A DNA stretch of 64,000 bases from contig NZ_JALLPK010000004.1 in NCBI RefSeq assembly GCF_023276375.1, forward strand, positions 1-64,000, given 5' to 3'. Numbering within the stretch: the first letter of the stretch is position 1; each line of letters begins with the position of its first letter. This DNA is from Halocatena marina (GTDB lineage: Archaea > Halobacteriota > Halobacteria > Halobacteriales > Haloarculaceae). Both the position numbers and the translations under genes were made by a program. Below the pieces are notes generated by a model that saw only the letters and a program-made list of their open reading frames with translations, was not told the DNA's origin and did no database searches. This document shows, piece after piece, positions 1-8,204 of this stretch.

Positions 1-10
1 GCCCGAAGAG

Positions 11-889
11 GTGACCGCCGAAACTCTCGGACAGACGCCTTGGAGCGAGGGGAATCCGTGTAGCGTCCGGACGATCGTCACGGGCGCGGATCGTCGGCTC
101 CGGCTCAAACAGTTCCTATACGACTGGGCACCTCCCGCTGCGAGTATTGCACCACTCTGGGGGACGCCCGAGCCGACGCCGTTTGACTGCGGTGGCGCTG
201 TCGGATGGCTTGGGACAGATTACAAGGAACATCGTGGCGCTTGTGTCCAACGAGATCGGACCCAGATCGAGCTTTCGGTCGTCAAGGGCGAGTTCGATGA
301 CGCCGAATTGAAGACCCTCCTCAGCGAGTTATCTCCAATTGCCGTTGATAGAACTCGTTCTGTCCAGGGCATTCCGTTTCACCGACTCAACTATTGGGTG
401 CGCTACCAGCACCGAGGGCCGAGCGTTCCGCATGGGCTGTGGGCGTATACGCCCGTCAGACCCTACGATACCTGTCAGCCACTCTCATCGATTGCACTAT
501 GTGACAACCCACCAGTCCCGCCACTCGCCCCACCTGAGGACTCGTTTGTCCTCGACTCGGCGGTCGCGTTTCCGGACGACGATGCGATTGAGTGTGTCTT
601 TCGCCATCGGGAAAACACAAGTGACCATCTCTGGTTGACAGCAGTGGATGAAGAGAGCCGACTTGCACCCTCGATGCCACCGGAACCGACAGACCAACCA
701 GCCGAGACACGGCGGGCTATCACCTTACGCGGTACGACTGTTCATTACGCTGCACTGACTGAGAAGAGGGGAGCGTGGGAAGTGATGTGGGCCGAAAACG
801 GTGTACACTACGTGGTTTGGGCTGGTGCGTCACGATTCCTTGACGGTGACGGATTCAAAACACTGGTTGACACCCTCAATACCCCATAA
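11..889 (+). CDS. Unrecognised haloarchaeal protein, 5' end uncertain
   Basis: A 292-residue reading frame starting from a GTG at position 11. The frame stays open to the left edge of the window, so the true start may lie outside. The product is rich in tryptophan, proline and acidic residues, without a signal peptide or membrane segment. I recognise no family motif. The next gene downstream is a P450 on the opposite strand more than 600 bases away, so context gives no function. The frame is probably real because of its length, its acidic composition and the absence of an equally good frame on the other strand. Confidence 0.7.
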   Translation: MTAETLGQTPWSEGNPCSVRTIVTGADRRLRLKQFLYDWAPPAASIAPLWGTPEPTPFDCGGAVGWLGTDYKEHRGACVQRDRTQIELSVVKGEFDDAELKTLLSELSPIAVDRTRSVQGIPFHRLNYWVRYQHRGPSVPHGLWAYTPVRPYDTCQPLSSIALCDNPPVPPLAPPEDSFVLDSAVAFPDDDAIECVFRHRENTSDHLWLTAVDEESRLAPSMPPEPTDQPAETRRAITLRGTTVHYAALTEKRGAWEVMWAENGVHYVVWAGASRFLDGDGFKTLVDTLNTP

Positions 890-1530
890 CATCTATCTCA
901 CTATCTGGTAGGTTTGCGATCTTGCTGGATAAGCACGGACGTCAGTCTATCAATCAAGTATTCGACGATGCGGACGAGACGGTCGGGAAGGCGGTTGCTC
1001 CCACGTTTTTGCTATGTGTATTGCTAGATGTGGGGACGTGTACTGTAGAAGAGTTTTATCAGTCCTGCGCTGAGATGCTTCGAGGAGAAGGTTAGACGAG
1101 ATATCAAGCTAATTAGGCCACATGGAGAGCGATCCCGATTGACTGCCCGCGGTATCTTCCGGATGACCTCCTACCGTGACCTCCCCAATTATAACACCAC
1201 ACGGGCATTGTGCTTCGGCGCAAGACAATCTTGCCGTACTCGTTGATTGCATCGAACATGTGCTCGCTGTCGAATTCCCGGTCTGTCGAAACGGACCCCC
1301 CGAACGAGATCGTCGATAGGTGTAAGAATATTGACTCGATGTAGGCGCATGTCTGCGATCTAGGTGCGAGAGGAGGTCAAGAAGACCGCCAAGGTGTTGC
1401 TGTGAAACCAGCAGACGAATGCCCCAGTATCGTCATGGCCCACTTGCTTGACTCACGCGCCAGGAGTCGGTGGATATCGTGTTCAAGCGAACTGAGCCCG
1501 TGAACACTTATCTACAGCTGTGCTTCTGGC
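890..1530. other. Gene-free spacer with decayed coding fragments
   Basis: No intact gene. One frame on the plus strand stays open from about 893 to 1095 and reads like protein (it includes DDADETVGKAVAPTFLL), but it has no start codon and I cannot name it. A transposase scrap lies on the minus strand at 1203-1319 and is listed separately. Confidence 0.5.
1203..1319 (-). pseudogene. Fragment of an IS transposase (DDE type)
   Basis: On the minus strand one frame reads STDREFDSEHMFDAINEYGK. The TDREFDS motif followed by a helix and a glycine is characteristic of the second catalytic aspartate region of haloarchaeal DDE transposases. Only about 39 codons are readable and neither a start nor the remaining catalytic blocks are present nearby. 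This is a relic of an insertion sequence; the exact IS family cannot be assigned from this piece. Confidence 0.55.
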
Positions 1531-2877
1531 TTATCGACTTTGAAGCTGCATGTCAAGACCGTTTTTTGTTTTAATAGTAATCTCTGGCTCTAGGGTGATC
1601 GTTGGGTCGCCACCATCCCATGCAAGCTCCCATTGCTGGCCAATTGTCGCTAGCACAAGAGTTGCCTCAAGACGGGCAAACTCCTGACCGATGCAGGTCC
1701 GTCGACCACCACCAAACGGGATGAATGCGTACTTGGGGAGATTCGCTTCAAAATCGTCGGTCCATCGATTGGGCTGGAATGCCATTGGATCGTCGTAAAA
1801 GCGCTCGTCACGATGGACTGCAATGATTGATAGATGGACTTCTTCATCAGCAGGGATCAGATAGTCATTGATCTCGATATCCCGAGTCGATCGCCGAGGG
1901 ATGGTGTGGATCGGGGGATAGAGACGGAGTGTCTCGGTCACAATTCGCTGTGTGAGCTCCAAATCCGCAATATCGTCATAGGTGGGAGGACCACCATCCA
2001 GTACGCTATCGAGCTCGTCATGAAATGACTGTTGAATCTCGGAATTCATCGCAAGCGAGTACCACGCAAAGCTGAGTGCCGCAGCAGTCGTCTCGTAGCC
2101 TGCGAAGACCATTGAGAGCATCTGCCCCTGAACCTCTTCTGTGCTAAGATGGCCCTGACCGCTTGCTTTGCGTGCATCATTTAGCTTTGACAAGAGAGTT
2201 TCCGCGTCTGATTGATTCTCTGATGCAGAATCGACGCTATACTCAGACAACAATCGTTGTACTTCCGTTCTGAGACGCTTCTTCGAGTTAGAGAATTCTT
2301 GGCGGGAAGGTGTCCACACCCAATTCGGAAGTGCCAATGATACCGGAGTGAACCACTTGTTTAACCCGTCTGCTGCATCACGGAGGTCATTCCCTTCTCC
2401 TGGTGAAAGCGCACGGCCAAAGAGCGTCGAAAAGAGAATTTCGAGGGTAAGATTCTTCATTTCCGATTCCATCTCAAGCGTTTCTCCTTGTTCCCACGTA
2501 GCAAGTCGACGCTGAGTGGTTTCTACCATCGTATTGGTATAATTCCTAATCCGATCCAAATTGAATAGTGGTTGGAGGATGCCTCGCTGACGACTCCACT
2601 GTGCTCCCTCTGTCGAGAGCACTCCATCACCGAATGCTCGTTGAAAATCAGCAGTCTTCGCAAATGCGTCAGCGTCTGTTACTAACGCCCGTCGAAAATA
2701 GTCGGGATTCGCCAGAACATATATATTCAAGTCGTAAAGGAGATCCATTCGATAAATATCTCCACACTCATCCAATGCATTGTTAACGAATTGAAATGGG
2801 TTCCACAGGTATTCAAGCGTGTTTCCGATTAGTGGTGTTCCCTGTGGGGCAGGAGGGCGCGAGTGTTGTCGATTCAT
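1531..2877 (-). CDS. Cytochrome P450
   Basis: A 448-residue soluble cytochrome P450, a haem-thiolate monooxygenase. Visible landmarks are the I-helix oxygen-activation motif AGYETTAAA in the middle, the K-helix ExxR in ETLRLYPP, and the haem-binding loop FGGGRRTCIGQEFARLE with its cysteine ligand near residue 395. The length is normal for a prokaryotic P450 and no membrane anchor is seen. The ATG at 2877 sits just before the proline-rich segment (PPAPQGTPLIGN) typical of P450 N-termini. No ferredoxin or ferredoxin reductase gene is adjacent, so its redox partner is encoded elsewhere. The substrate is unknown. Confidence 0.95.
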   Translation of the reverse strand: MNRQHSRPPAPQGTPLIGNTLEYLWNPFQFVNNALDECGDIYRMDLLYDLNIYVLANPDYFRRALVTDADAFAKTADFQRAFGDGVLSTEGAQWSRQRGILQPLFNLDRIRNYTNTMVETTQRRLATWEQGETLEMESEMKNLTLEILFSTLFGRALSPGEGNDLRDAADGLNKWFTPVSLALPNWVWTPSRQEFSNSKKRLRTEVQRLLSEYSVDSASENQSDAETLLSKLNDARKASGQGHLSTEEVQGQMLSMVFAGYETTAAALSFAWYSLAMNSEIQQSFHDELDSVLDGGPPTYDDIADLELTQRIVTETLRLYPPIHTIPRRSTRDIEINDYLIPADEEVHLSIIAVHRDERFYDDPMAFQPNRWTDDFEANLPKYAFIPFGGGRRTCIGQEFARLEATLVLATIGQQWELAWDGGDPTITLEPEITIKTKNGLDMQLQSR

Positions 2878-3753
2878 GTTTATGTGCGCGGTAATGGGTC
2901 TAATAAAACCACTGACGTTACACTCAACATGACAATCTATTAAAAATATATGAAATAATCAAACGCAGTAGCTAGTACTGTAATTCGGCCTTTTGACGGC
3001 AGTCTCGCACAGCAGTGCCATTTCAGCAGCAGTAGGGAGTGATTACCACGGGCGCGGGGAATAGTCCATGGATAACAAAATTCTGAGATATTGTCTCACC
3101 AGATATGGTGTGCTTGTGTGTGCGCACGACTACGCGACGAACTCACGGAGACTGTCGACGGGGCAGTCGTGACCGAGTACTCTACCAGTGCCGGCGCGGT
3201 CCGAATTGAACAGTGTGATATCGAGTTGCTGGCACTCGAGGTCCTTGTATCCGGAGAGAAATGATCGTCATCCCTGTCGGAATCTGCGTATTGGTCCCCT
3301 CTTGTCCTTCCCTATGGCTTCGGATAGTCGATGCCGCAGAGAGTCTCTCCCAGTCCAGTACCCCGGCCGACGGCGAAGCACCACTTCCGAGAAGTCTCCT
3401 CCGTAACAGCCGTTGACGTGTCCGTATCGACCACGATGATTATTTTTCACAGCACTATTCATCTTATATGCAAAGGTAGAGAATAAAATCCGAATGATAA
3501 CCTTACTACGTGTGATGAAAGGGCTCAATTCCGCAAAGATAACCATCTAGTCTGGGTAGGAAGGCATTAACACTCATTCGTGAAGGTCTCACAATTTCCA
3601 ATAGCGTGAGAACAATCCATATTGATATACGTGTAAATGGAAAATTAATTATCTCCAAGAAGATAGTTAAACACTCCTAAAAATAGGGATGTGCTTGCAA
3701 TACATGTTATATCGGCAACAACTTTCTTTTGGGTAGGTGAGGCTTACTGACCT
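2878..3753. other. Gene-free spacer upstream of P450 and beta-helix gene
   Basis: This 0.9-kb spacer lies between two genes pointing away from each other and so holds both promoters. One frame at about 3126-3263 (plus) reads DELTETVDGAVVTEYSTSAG and onward to a stop without a start codon, and may be the tail of a lost gene. The part close to 3754 is A+T-rich. I see no other structure. Confidence 0.4.
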
Positions 3754-5010
3754 ATGGTACGAGATTACCATCCGGATGAGAAAAAGAAGGATAACCATAC
3801 CGGGAATAGCGGAGAGAATAATAGAACAAACGAGCGTAGTACTGATAACCAAGAACAAGCATCGAACGCCCACTTCGGTCGACGATCCCTCCTAAAAGCC
3901 GGTGCTGCAGCTGGTCTCGGAATTGTGGGGACGACAAGCCTCACCGAATTGGCTGCAGCGTCTATCGATAAATCTTCGAACGGCAAGTACGACGTGTGGA
4001 AGATCACGGGAAAGGAGGTGTACGACCTATCTGACGGCGAGAAGCTGTCGAACATCTTGGTCGATCAGACTGCAGATGGTGCTACCTTGACCATCCGCTC
4101 GCAGAACAAGAGCAAGTGGGCAGTCAGAAACATCGGCTTCCTCGGTGTCGGCCAAGATGGTGAAGGTAGCAGTAGTTTTCAGTTTCAGGTGTCGACACCG
4201 TCTGGCGGCCACGGTTTGATAGAGAATATTTGGGCGAACGGCAAAGCACGAGACGGCCAGCCAGCCTCACAACTCGGTGGGATCTACATTCGACCCAGCC
4301 ACGAAGGACACATCGATATCAGACACACGTATATCGAGGGATTCGGCAACAACGCCGTGTACGCAAGTGCTGTCGGCAAAGACGGCGGTAACGCCGGCTC
4401 AGTCACACTCAAGAACTGCTACCACCGGGATAATACTGTGAGTCAGTTCCGTATCGGATCCCCAAAGTCAATCGTTCGCAACTGCGTCGGCGTCGTGAAT
4501 GACCCAGACGGCAAGCGGGGACAGTACCCGAGCGACGGCTCCTACAATGCCCGGTGTGTCTGGGGGAAGCACTTCCGTAATCAGCGAATTGAAAATTCGT
4601 CGTTCTATCTCTCCCCAAATGACGTCAATCCTGACACGGTATTCGAGGCACGATACATTGACGAAAGATCCGAAGGAGAGCAGGCAGTGGTAAACGCGAA
4701 CGGCTGTAACGTGAACGCGAACGCGCCTCAATTGCAAAGCTCCACAAGCAACGCGACGGTAAATACCACCAGTCTCGGGAAGAATCCAACGGTGGCTGTG
4801 ATCGGCGGTGGCGGAGTCCCACTCTCACCCAAGATGGCGGCCAGCGGCAACCGGTCGATGCCTCCGGAGCTGCCGGGAGCAGACGGAGGAAACAACTCAA
4901 AGAATTCTACTCCCTCCAAAGCCGATGGTGGAAACAGCTCGAACGATTCTACAGAAATCAAGACAGAGTGCCCTAAGGCGCAACCCCAGCGTCAGTCCAC
5001 AGAGAACTAA
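3754..5010 (+). CDS. Tat-exported right-handed beta-helix protein
   Basis: A 418-residue protein with an unusually long polar leader before a twin-arginine signal (RRSLLKAGAAAGLGIVG around residues 48-65), so export in folded form by the Tat pathway is likely. The central 250 residues show the irregular short strand repeats and Asn/Gly-rich turns of parallel beta-helix (pectate-lyase-like) proteins, for example HIDIRHTYIEGFGNNAVYAS and VTLKNCYHRDNTVSQFRIG. The last 80 residues are a low-complexity Gly/Asn/Ser linker, usual for haloarchaeal surface proteins. Such folds are found in polysaccharide lyases and surface adhesins. No catalytic triad can be assigned by eye, so enzymatic activity is unproven. 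Confidence 0.8.
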   Translation: MVRDYHPDEKKKDNHTGNSGENNRTNERSTDNQEQASNAHFGRRSLLKAGAAAGLGIVGTTSLTELAAASIDKSSNGKYDVWKITGKEVYDLSDGEKLSNILVDQTADGATLTIRSQNKSKWAVRNIGFLGVGQDGEGSSSFQFQVSTPSGGHGLIENIWANGKARDGQPASQLGGIYIRPSHEGHIDIRHTYIEGFGNNAVYASAVGKDGGNAGSVTLKNCYHRDNTVSQFRIGSPKSIVRNCVGVVNDPDGKRGQYPSDGSYNARCVWGKHFRNQRIENSSFYLSPNDVNPDTVFEARYIDERSEGEQAVVNANGCNVNANAPQLQSSTSNATVNTTSLGKNPTVAVIGGGGVPLSPKMAASGNRSMPPELPGADGGNNSKNSTPSKADGGNSSNDSTEIKTECPKAQPQRQSTEN

Positions 5011-5158
5011 ACGCAGCACGTAAGTCGGAATTAAAGAAGCCAAGCGTTCTTCGCCCGGCTCTGTTGAGTAGTCGTTGACTGAGCCTGGTAATTAGACCCC
5101 AGAACCGGATATCGAACTATTTCTAAAGAAAAATGTAGATGCTAGTATCGATGATATA

Positions 5159-5317
5159 GTGAGTACAGAAGCTGAAGCGACGGAAACTATGAGTGATATA
5201 CACGACTATCTGCAAAGCCAACGCACATCTCTGAACGTAGAACGACACCCCTTTGTTCTAGCGAAGGAGCTGGAGAGCTATCTCAGAAATGGAGTCTCTG
5301 TCTATGTTTTCCCGTAA
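5159..5317 (+). CDS. Possible short protein or gene remnant
   Basis: A frame open from just after a stop near 5091 to a TAA at 5315-5317. The only start-like codons are a GTG at 5159 (52 residues) and an ATG at 5189 (42 residues). The text (KELESYLRNGVSVYVFP at the end) is protein-like and ends with a plausible short C-terminus, but the open part upstream of the start suggests that a 5' portion was lost. It overlaps the tail of the convergent gene by 16 bases. Unrecognised. Confidence 0.25.
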   Translation: MSTEAEATETMSDIHDYLQSQRTSLNVERHPFVLAKELESYLRNGVSVYVFP

Positions 5318-5583
5318 TGATATCCAAGCGCGAAGATGAGAAGTGGGACGAGTATGACGGACACAATAGCGACCATCTGAGCATAGATGGTGATGGTCTC
5401 TCCAGATGTTCCAAATTGAACAACCCACCATGGGAACTGACCCATCTGATGCAGATCAGTAACGATACCATCGAGGACTACTCCGAGGGCGATTGGTACT
5501 ACCAGGACGAGGACAACGCCTGATAGGTGACCAATTGTCGAGCGGGAAAGTACCGCATAGTAGTAGTATCTGATCCCATCCAT
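5302..5583 (-). CDS. Small two-helix membrane protein
   Basis: A 93-residue protein with two strongly hydrophobic segments (about residues 17-40, with VVLVLVVPIALGVVL, and 66-90, with MVAIVSVILVPLLIFALGY) joined by a loop containing two tryptophans. It has no signal sequence and no recognisable family motif. It is probably an inner-membrane protein of unknown role. The overlapping plus-strand frame has no such organised pattern and is the shadow. Confidence 0.6.
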   Translation of the reverse strand: MDGIRYYYYAVLSRSTIGHLSGVVLVLVVPIALGVVLDGIVTDLHQMGQFPWWVVQFGTSGETITIYAQMVAIVSVILVPLLIFALGYHYGKT

Positions 5584-5703
5584 ATATATGTAATTTCTAT
5601 TCAGAATATACGTGGTTTAATAGTGGTCATTCACTCTCCCGCAATGTTGGCAGGAGACGTATGAACCCTCCACTCATAGTCCGAGCGTATGAAATGGGAG
5701 TAG

Positions 5704-5731
5704 ATTTCACGTTTCTGTACAACCGTGAAAT
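5704..5731. repeat. 8-bp perfect inverted repeat
   Basis: ATTTCACG (5704-5711) and CGTGAAAT (5724-5731) are perfectly complementary around a 12-nt spacer. The element lies at the edge of the patchwork of broken mobile-element genes, so it could be an insertion end, or a stem-loop beyond the small membrane gene, whose own promoter lies nearby. Confidence 0.45.
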
Positions 5732-5948
5732 TCACTATGACCAGTGACAGGTTGTGTGTTTCTGTAGACTCACACACCCGAGAAGGTAATGGAATCCGGC
5801 ATGATCAGCATGGAGCACAGGTGAATCGCTTCGAAGCGTACTCGGTGAAAATGTAACGCCAGCAGTTCGTAAAGGTGGATTGGGAATGAGGGTCCTCAGA
5901 GTATGACGGAAGGGATTTTGTACTACTAATACAACCTGTAATACAGTA

Positions 5949-6195
5949 ATGTCCAGTAATACCGATAACGGGGAAATCATTCGCGTGTCCAAGAAGGGAC
6001 AGGCGACGATCCCAAGGATCTCCGTGAACGGTTTGGCATCGAAACGCCTGGGAAGGTACACATCCACGAAGCGGAGGGAAAAATCGTGGTCGAACCCCTC
6101 CCTTCGGTCGAAGAGATGCAGGGTGTCCACGCTGGCCGCTACGAGAAGGGACAGTCATTGAGCACCTGCGGGAGATGAAAGAGGAGGATAAACTC
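5949..6195 (+). pseudogene. Frameshifted AbrB/SpoVT-type antitoxin gene
   Basis: Read across two single-base frameshifts, this stretch gives an AbrB-fold DNA-binding domain: IIRVSKKGQATIP, then in the next frame KDLRERFGIETPGKVHIHEA, then EGKIVVEPLPSVEEMQG. A third frame gives VIEHLREMKEEDK. This is the normal layout of VapB-like antitoxins that pair with PIN-domain toxins. The first shift is at about 6013 (one base missing in the KKGQATIPKD motif) and the second at about 6150. No toxin gene follows; instead the next stretch switches to a different broken gene on the other strand. Confidence 0.7.
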
Positions 6196-6345
6196 GAATG
6201 CGTCCATGATCGTCGGCCACTCATCCGAGTCCGGGATAAGCCCCTCCCCAGCCGCATCGAAGCGCGTTCCGAGCAGTGGCCGTCCCTGATAACAGCCGGA
6301 CTCAATCCGTCGCTGGGTCTCCTGCTTCGAGCGCTCGATCTCCGT
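6186..6345 (-). pseudogene. Probable serine-recombinase fragment
   Basis: The minus strand reads TEIERSKQETQRRIESGCYQ followed by GRPLLGTRFD and a stretch ending PDSDEWPTIMDAFEFI. A charged helix of the form RSxxTxRRxxxG, then a short YxGxxPxGxxxD loop and a downstream helix, is the layout of the recombinase domain that follows the resolvase fold in large and small serine recombinases. Only about 53 codons survive. It abuts the end of the antitoxin relic, which suggests an insertion or deletion junction near 6190. Confidence 0.4.
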
Positions 6346-6368
6346 ACGCTTCGATGTGCTTGACGAAG

Positions 6369-6560
6369 TGCTTTGCACGTTTGCTTCCAAAGTTCAAATA
6401 TCTCGAAGGTACTCGCCGGTTCTATGGGTATCTCATCGACGCTGGACGAGCGGTGTACAATCCGCTCGATCGGATGGCCACTCGCTTTGGGAGGGATCGT
6501 CCTGACTGGGACAACCCAGCACTCGATCACGACGACGTTACCGCACTCTATCGGGCCGCT
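6369..6560 (+). pseudogene. Fragment of a tyrosine recombinase (integrase) core-binding domain
   Basis: A plus-strand frame reads GTRRFYGYLIDAGRAVYNPL, continues with a linker, and then gives PALDHDDVTALYRAAG. Haloarchaeal phage-type integrases have this order: a SAM-like core-binding domain with R-x-F-Y-x-x-L...NPL, followed by a helix starting xLxxxEVxALYxAA at the entry to the catalytic domain. After APEE the frame breaks and no Arg-His-Tyr catalytic domain follows. Confidence 0.45.
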
Positions 6561-6626
6561 GGTGCTCCTCGAAGAACTTTCACTAATCGTTCGCATCCGC
6601 CGATGGTGACGACTGTCCCTCTGAGC

Positions 6627-6893
6627 TTATAGCTGAGCTCGCTTTCTGATAGCGTCGTCGACCGTTCCGTCGGCAGCGATTGCTTCGAGTGCGTCCGTCG
6701 CACGGAGGCTCTTCAATTCCGAAACGGCATCGCGTCGCAAGGCACCGTCGATACCGTTCGTCCGCGTAAGTGTCTCAAGCTGCTCAACGCCATTGAGGCG
6801 ACCGATTTCCCGGACCATCTCACGACGTTGCTTGAGTGATATGGACTTCTTGACAACTTGCTGGAATAATTTGCGTTCGCTCGGCATCGTCAA
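6627..6893 (-). CDS. Small helical-repeat (HEAT-like) protein
   Basis: An 88-residue, entirely helical protein with alternating Leu/Ala and Arg/Glu pattern. Two helix pairs (MVREIGRLNGVEQLETLT and AVSELKSLRATDALEAIA) resemble HEAT/armadillo-type units. It has no cysteine or histidine cluster, so it is unlikely to bind metal itself. Its ATG overlaps the stop of the CobW-type gene upstream by four bases (ATGA), so the two are cotranscribed and probably translationally coupled. It may be a partner or scaffold for the GTPase; this is inferred from position only. A second ATG two codons in is an alternative start. Confidence 0.7.
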   Translation of the reverse strand: MTMPSERKLFQQVVKKSISLKQRREMVREIGRLNGVEQLETLTRTNGIDGALRRDAVSELKSLRATDALEAIAADGTVDDAIRKRAQL

Positions 6894-8152
6894 TCTGCCA
6901 ACCCCATCTCTTCGGCGGTTTCGGTATCTCCGGCCTGTTCGTCGTCTGCTTTGACCTCAAACCGTGGGAAGCGGTCTTCGAAGGCGTCCCAGTTGGCATT
7001 CATCTCTTCGTCGGTCAACGTGGCCGTCTCAAGGTCTGCGTGGCGGATGTCGTGGTCTATATTGGTACCAATGATGACGAGCTGGGACGCTCGATCGCCG
7101 TACTTGGGATGCCAATTTTCCTCTAAGTCGGGATACGCTTTGAAGTACTGCGACTGTTCTTCCTCTGGGAGCGTCGCGAGCCACATTCCAGCGGGTGTGA
7201 GACGAATCGACTGGCCCGCGACATCGAGACCGAGTGCAATCTCTTCGCGTCCTGCCAGCCAGAAGTGGCCCTTCGAACGAACGACATTCGCCGGGAATTC
7301 ATCCAGCAGTTCAGCAAACCGTTCGGGATGGAACGGTCGGCGAGACTCAAAGACGAACGAGGTAACCCCGTGTTCTTTTTCCGCCGAAGCGTGGGGTTCT
7401 TTGAGCTCCTGCATCCAACCAGCGGACTGACTCGCTTCTTCGAAGTCAAAGCGATTCGTGTCTAAGATTGCTTCCGGATCGACAGCGCCGTGTTCGGTTC
7501 GGATGATCTTCGCGCGCGGTTGGAGTACTTCGATCATCTCCTCAATTTCATCAAGCATCTCCTCGTCCACGAGGTCGCACTTGTTCAGTAGGAGGACGTC
7601 ACAAAATTCGATCTGTTCTACCAGTAAACTCCCGAGGTCTTTCTCCGTATCGCCGTCCATAAGCGACTCCTTCGAATCGAAGGTCGTCCAGAATTGGTGG
7701 GCGTCAACAACGGTAACCGTCGTGTCGAGTTCGTAGTAGTCCATCACCTCAATACCGGTCTCTTCGTAGAAGTCCGTGGGATCAAGGTCTGACTGGTCGA
7801 ACCCCATCGTGAGCGTCTGCGCAACGGGGAGTGGCTCAGCAACGCCTGTTGATTCGATAACAAGGTAGTCGAACTCACGGGCCTGCGCGAGTTTTGCGAG
7901 CGCGTCAAGGAGGTCCCCACGCAGCTCACAACAGATGCACCCATCCGACAGTTCGATCAGATCCTCATCGTTCTCCGAGATATCCGAATGTTCGGCGACA
8001 CGCTCGGCGTCGACATTCACTTCACCCATGTCATTGACGAGGACCGCGATGTCCAGGTCTGTTCGTGTGTTCAGGAGGTTGTTCAGTACAGTTGTCTTGC
8101 CTGCACCGAGGTTTCCGCTCAATACAGTGACAGGTATCGTCTCTCGTCTCAT
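6890..8152 (-). CDS. CobW/COG0523-family GTP-dependent metallochaperone
   Basis: A 420-residue G3E GTPase. Visible are the Walker A loop GNLGAGKTT (residues 13-21), the family-defining metal site CICC at 72-75 inside SDGCICCELRGD, the G-domain motif ESTGVAEPLPVA, and the NKCDLVD base-specificity motif. The C-terminal CobW_C domain starts at about residue 255 (VTSFVFESRRPFHPERF). COG0523 proteins (ZNG1, YeiR, ZigA, YciC, CobW) deliver or manage Zn, Co or Ni; those outside cobalamin loci mostly respond to zinc shortage. No cobalamin genes occur here, whereas a cysteine-depleted ribosomal S14 paralogue lies in the divergent operon, which argues for zinc. It is the first gene of a two-gene operon. 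Confidence 0.93.
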   Translation of the reverse strand: MRRETIPVTVLSGNLGAGKTTVLNNLLNTRTDLDIAVLVNDMGEVNVDAERVAEHSDISENDEDLIELSDGCICCELRGDLLDALAKLAQAREFDYLVIESTGVAEPLPVAQTLTMGFDQSDLDPTDFYEETGIEVMDYYELDTTVTVVDAHQFWTTFDSKESLMDGDTEKDLGSLLVEQIEFCDVLLLNKCDLVDEEMLDEIEEMIEVLQPRAKIIRTEHGAVDPEAILDTNRFDFEEASQSAGWMQELKEPHASAEKEHGVTSFVFESRRPFHPERFAELLDEFPANVVRSKGHFWLAGREEIALGLDVAGQSIRLTPAGMWLATLPEEEQSQYFKAYPDLEENWHPKYGDRASQLVIIGTNIDHDIRHADLETATLTDEEMNANWDAFEDRFPRFEVKADDEQAGDTETAEEMGLAD

Positions 8153-8204
8153 CTGTTATTAAGACTAGAGCGTATATTATTTATATTTAGCTATCTAAGC
8201 CACC
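8153..8204. promoter_or_regulatory. Divergent promoter region of the putative metal-scarcity island
   Basis: Only 52 bases separate the start codons of the CobW gene (leftward) and the FAD oxidoreductase gene (rightward). The middle is almost pure A/T (TATATTATTTATATTTAG, about 8173-8190) and can serve as a TATA element in both directions. A short dyad TTAG-CTAT-CTAA lies at 8187-8198. With so little room, one regulator bound here would control both operons. A metal-responsive repressor is the natural expectation but is not encoded next door. Confidence 0.5.

Larger units (their letters stand above)
5584..6626. other. Patchwork of degenerate genes
   Basis: About 1 kb with no intact gene. It holds, in order, the inverted repeat at 5704-5731, a frameshifted AbrB-type antitoxin relic (plus), a probable serine-recombinase scrap (minus) and a tyrosine-integrase scrap (plus), listed separately. 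The unbroken 263-codon minus-strand frame through here (5805-6596) is antisense to these relics and has no protein-like pattern. Confidence 0.55.

Noticed and set aside
5805..6596. 263-codon minus-strand open frame
   Set aside because: Arg/Ser-rich, lacks domain pattern, and covers three recognisable relics in other frames. Treated as chance opening in G+C-rich DNA.
6890..8152. Assigning the CobW-type gene to cobalamin synthesis
   Set aside because: No cobalamin genes occur nearby; the family is mostly linked to zinc, and the neighbours support that.
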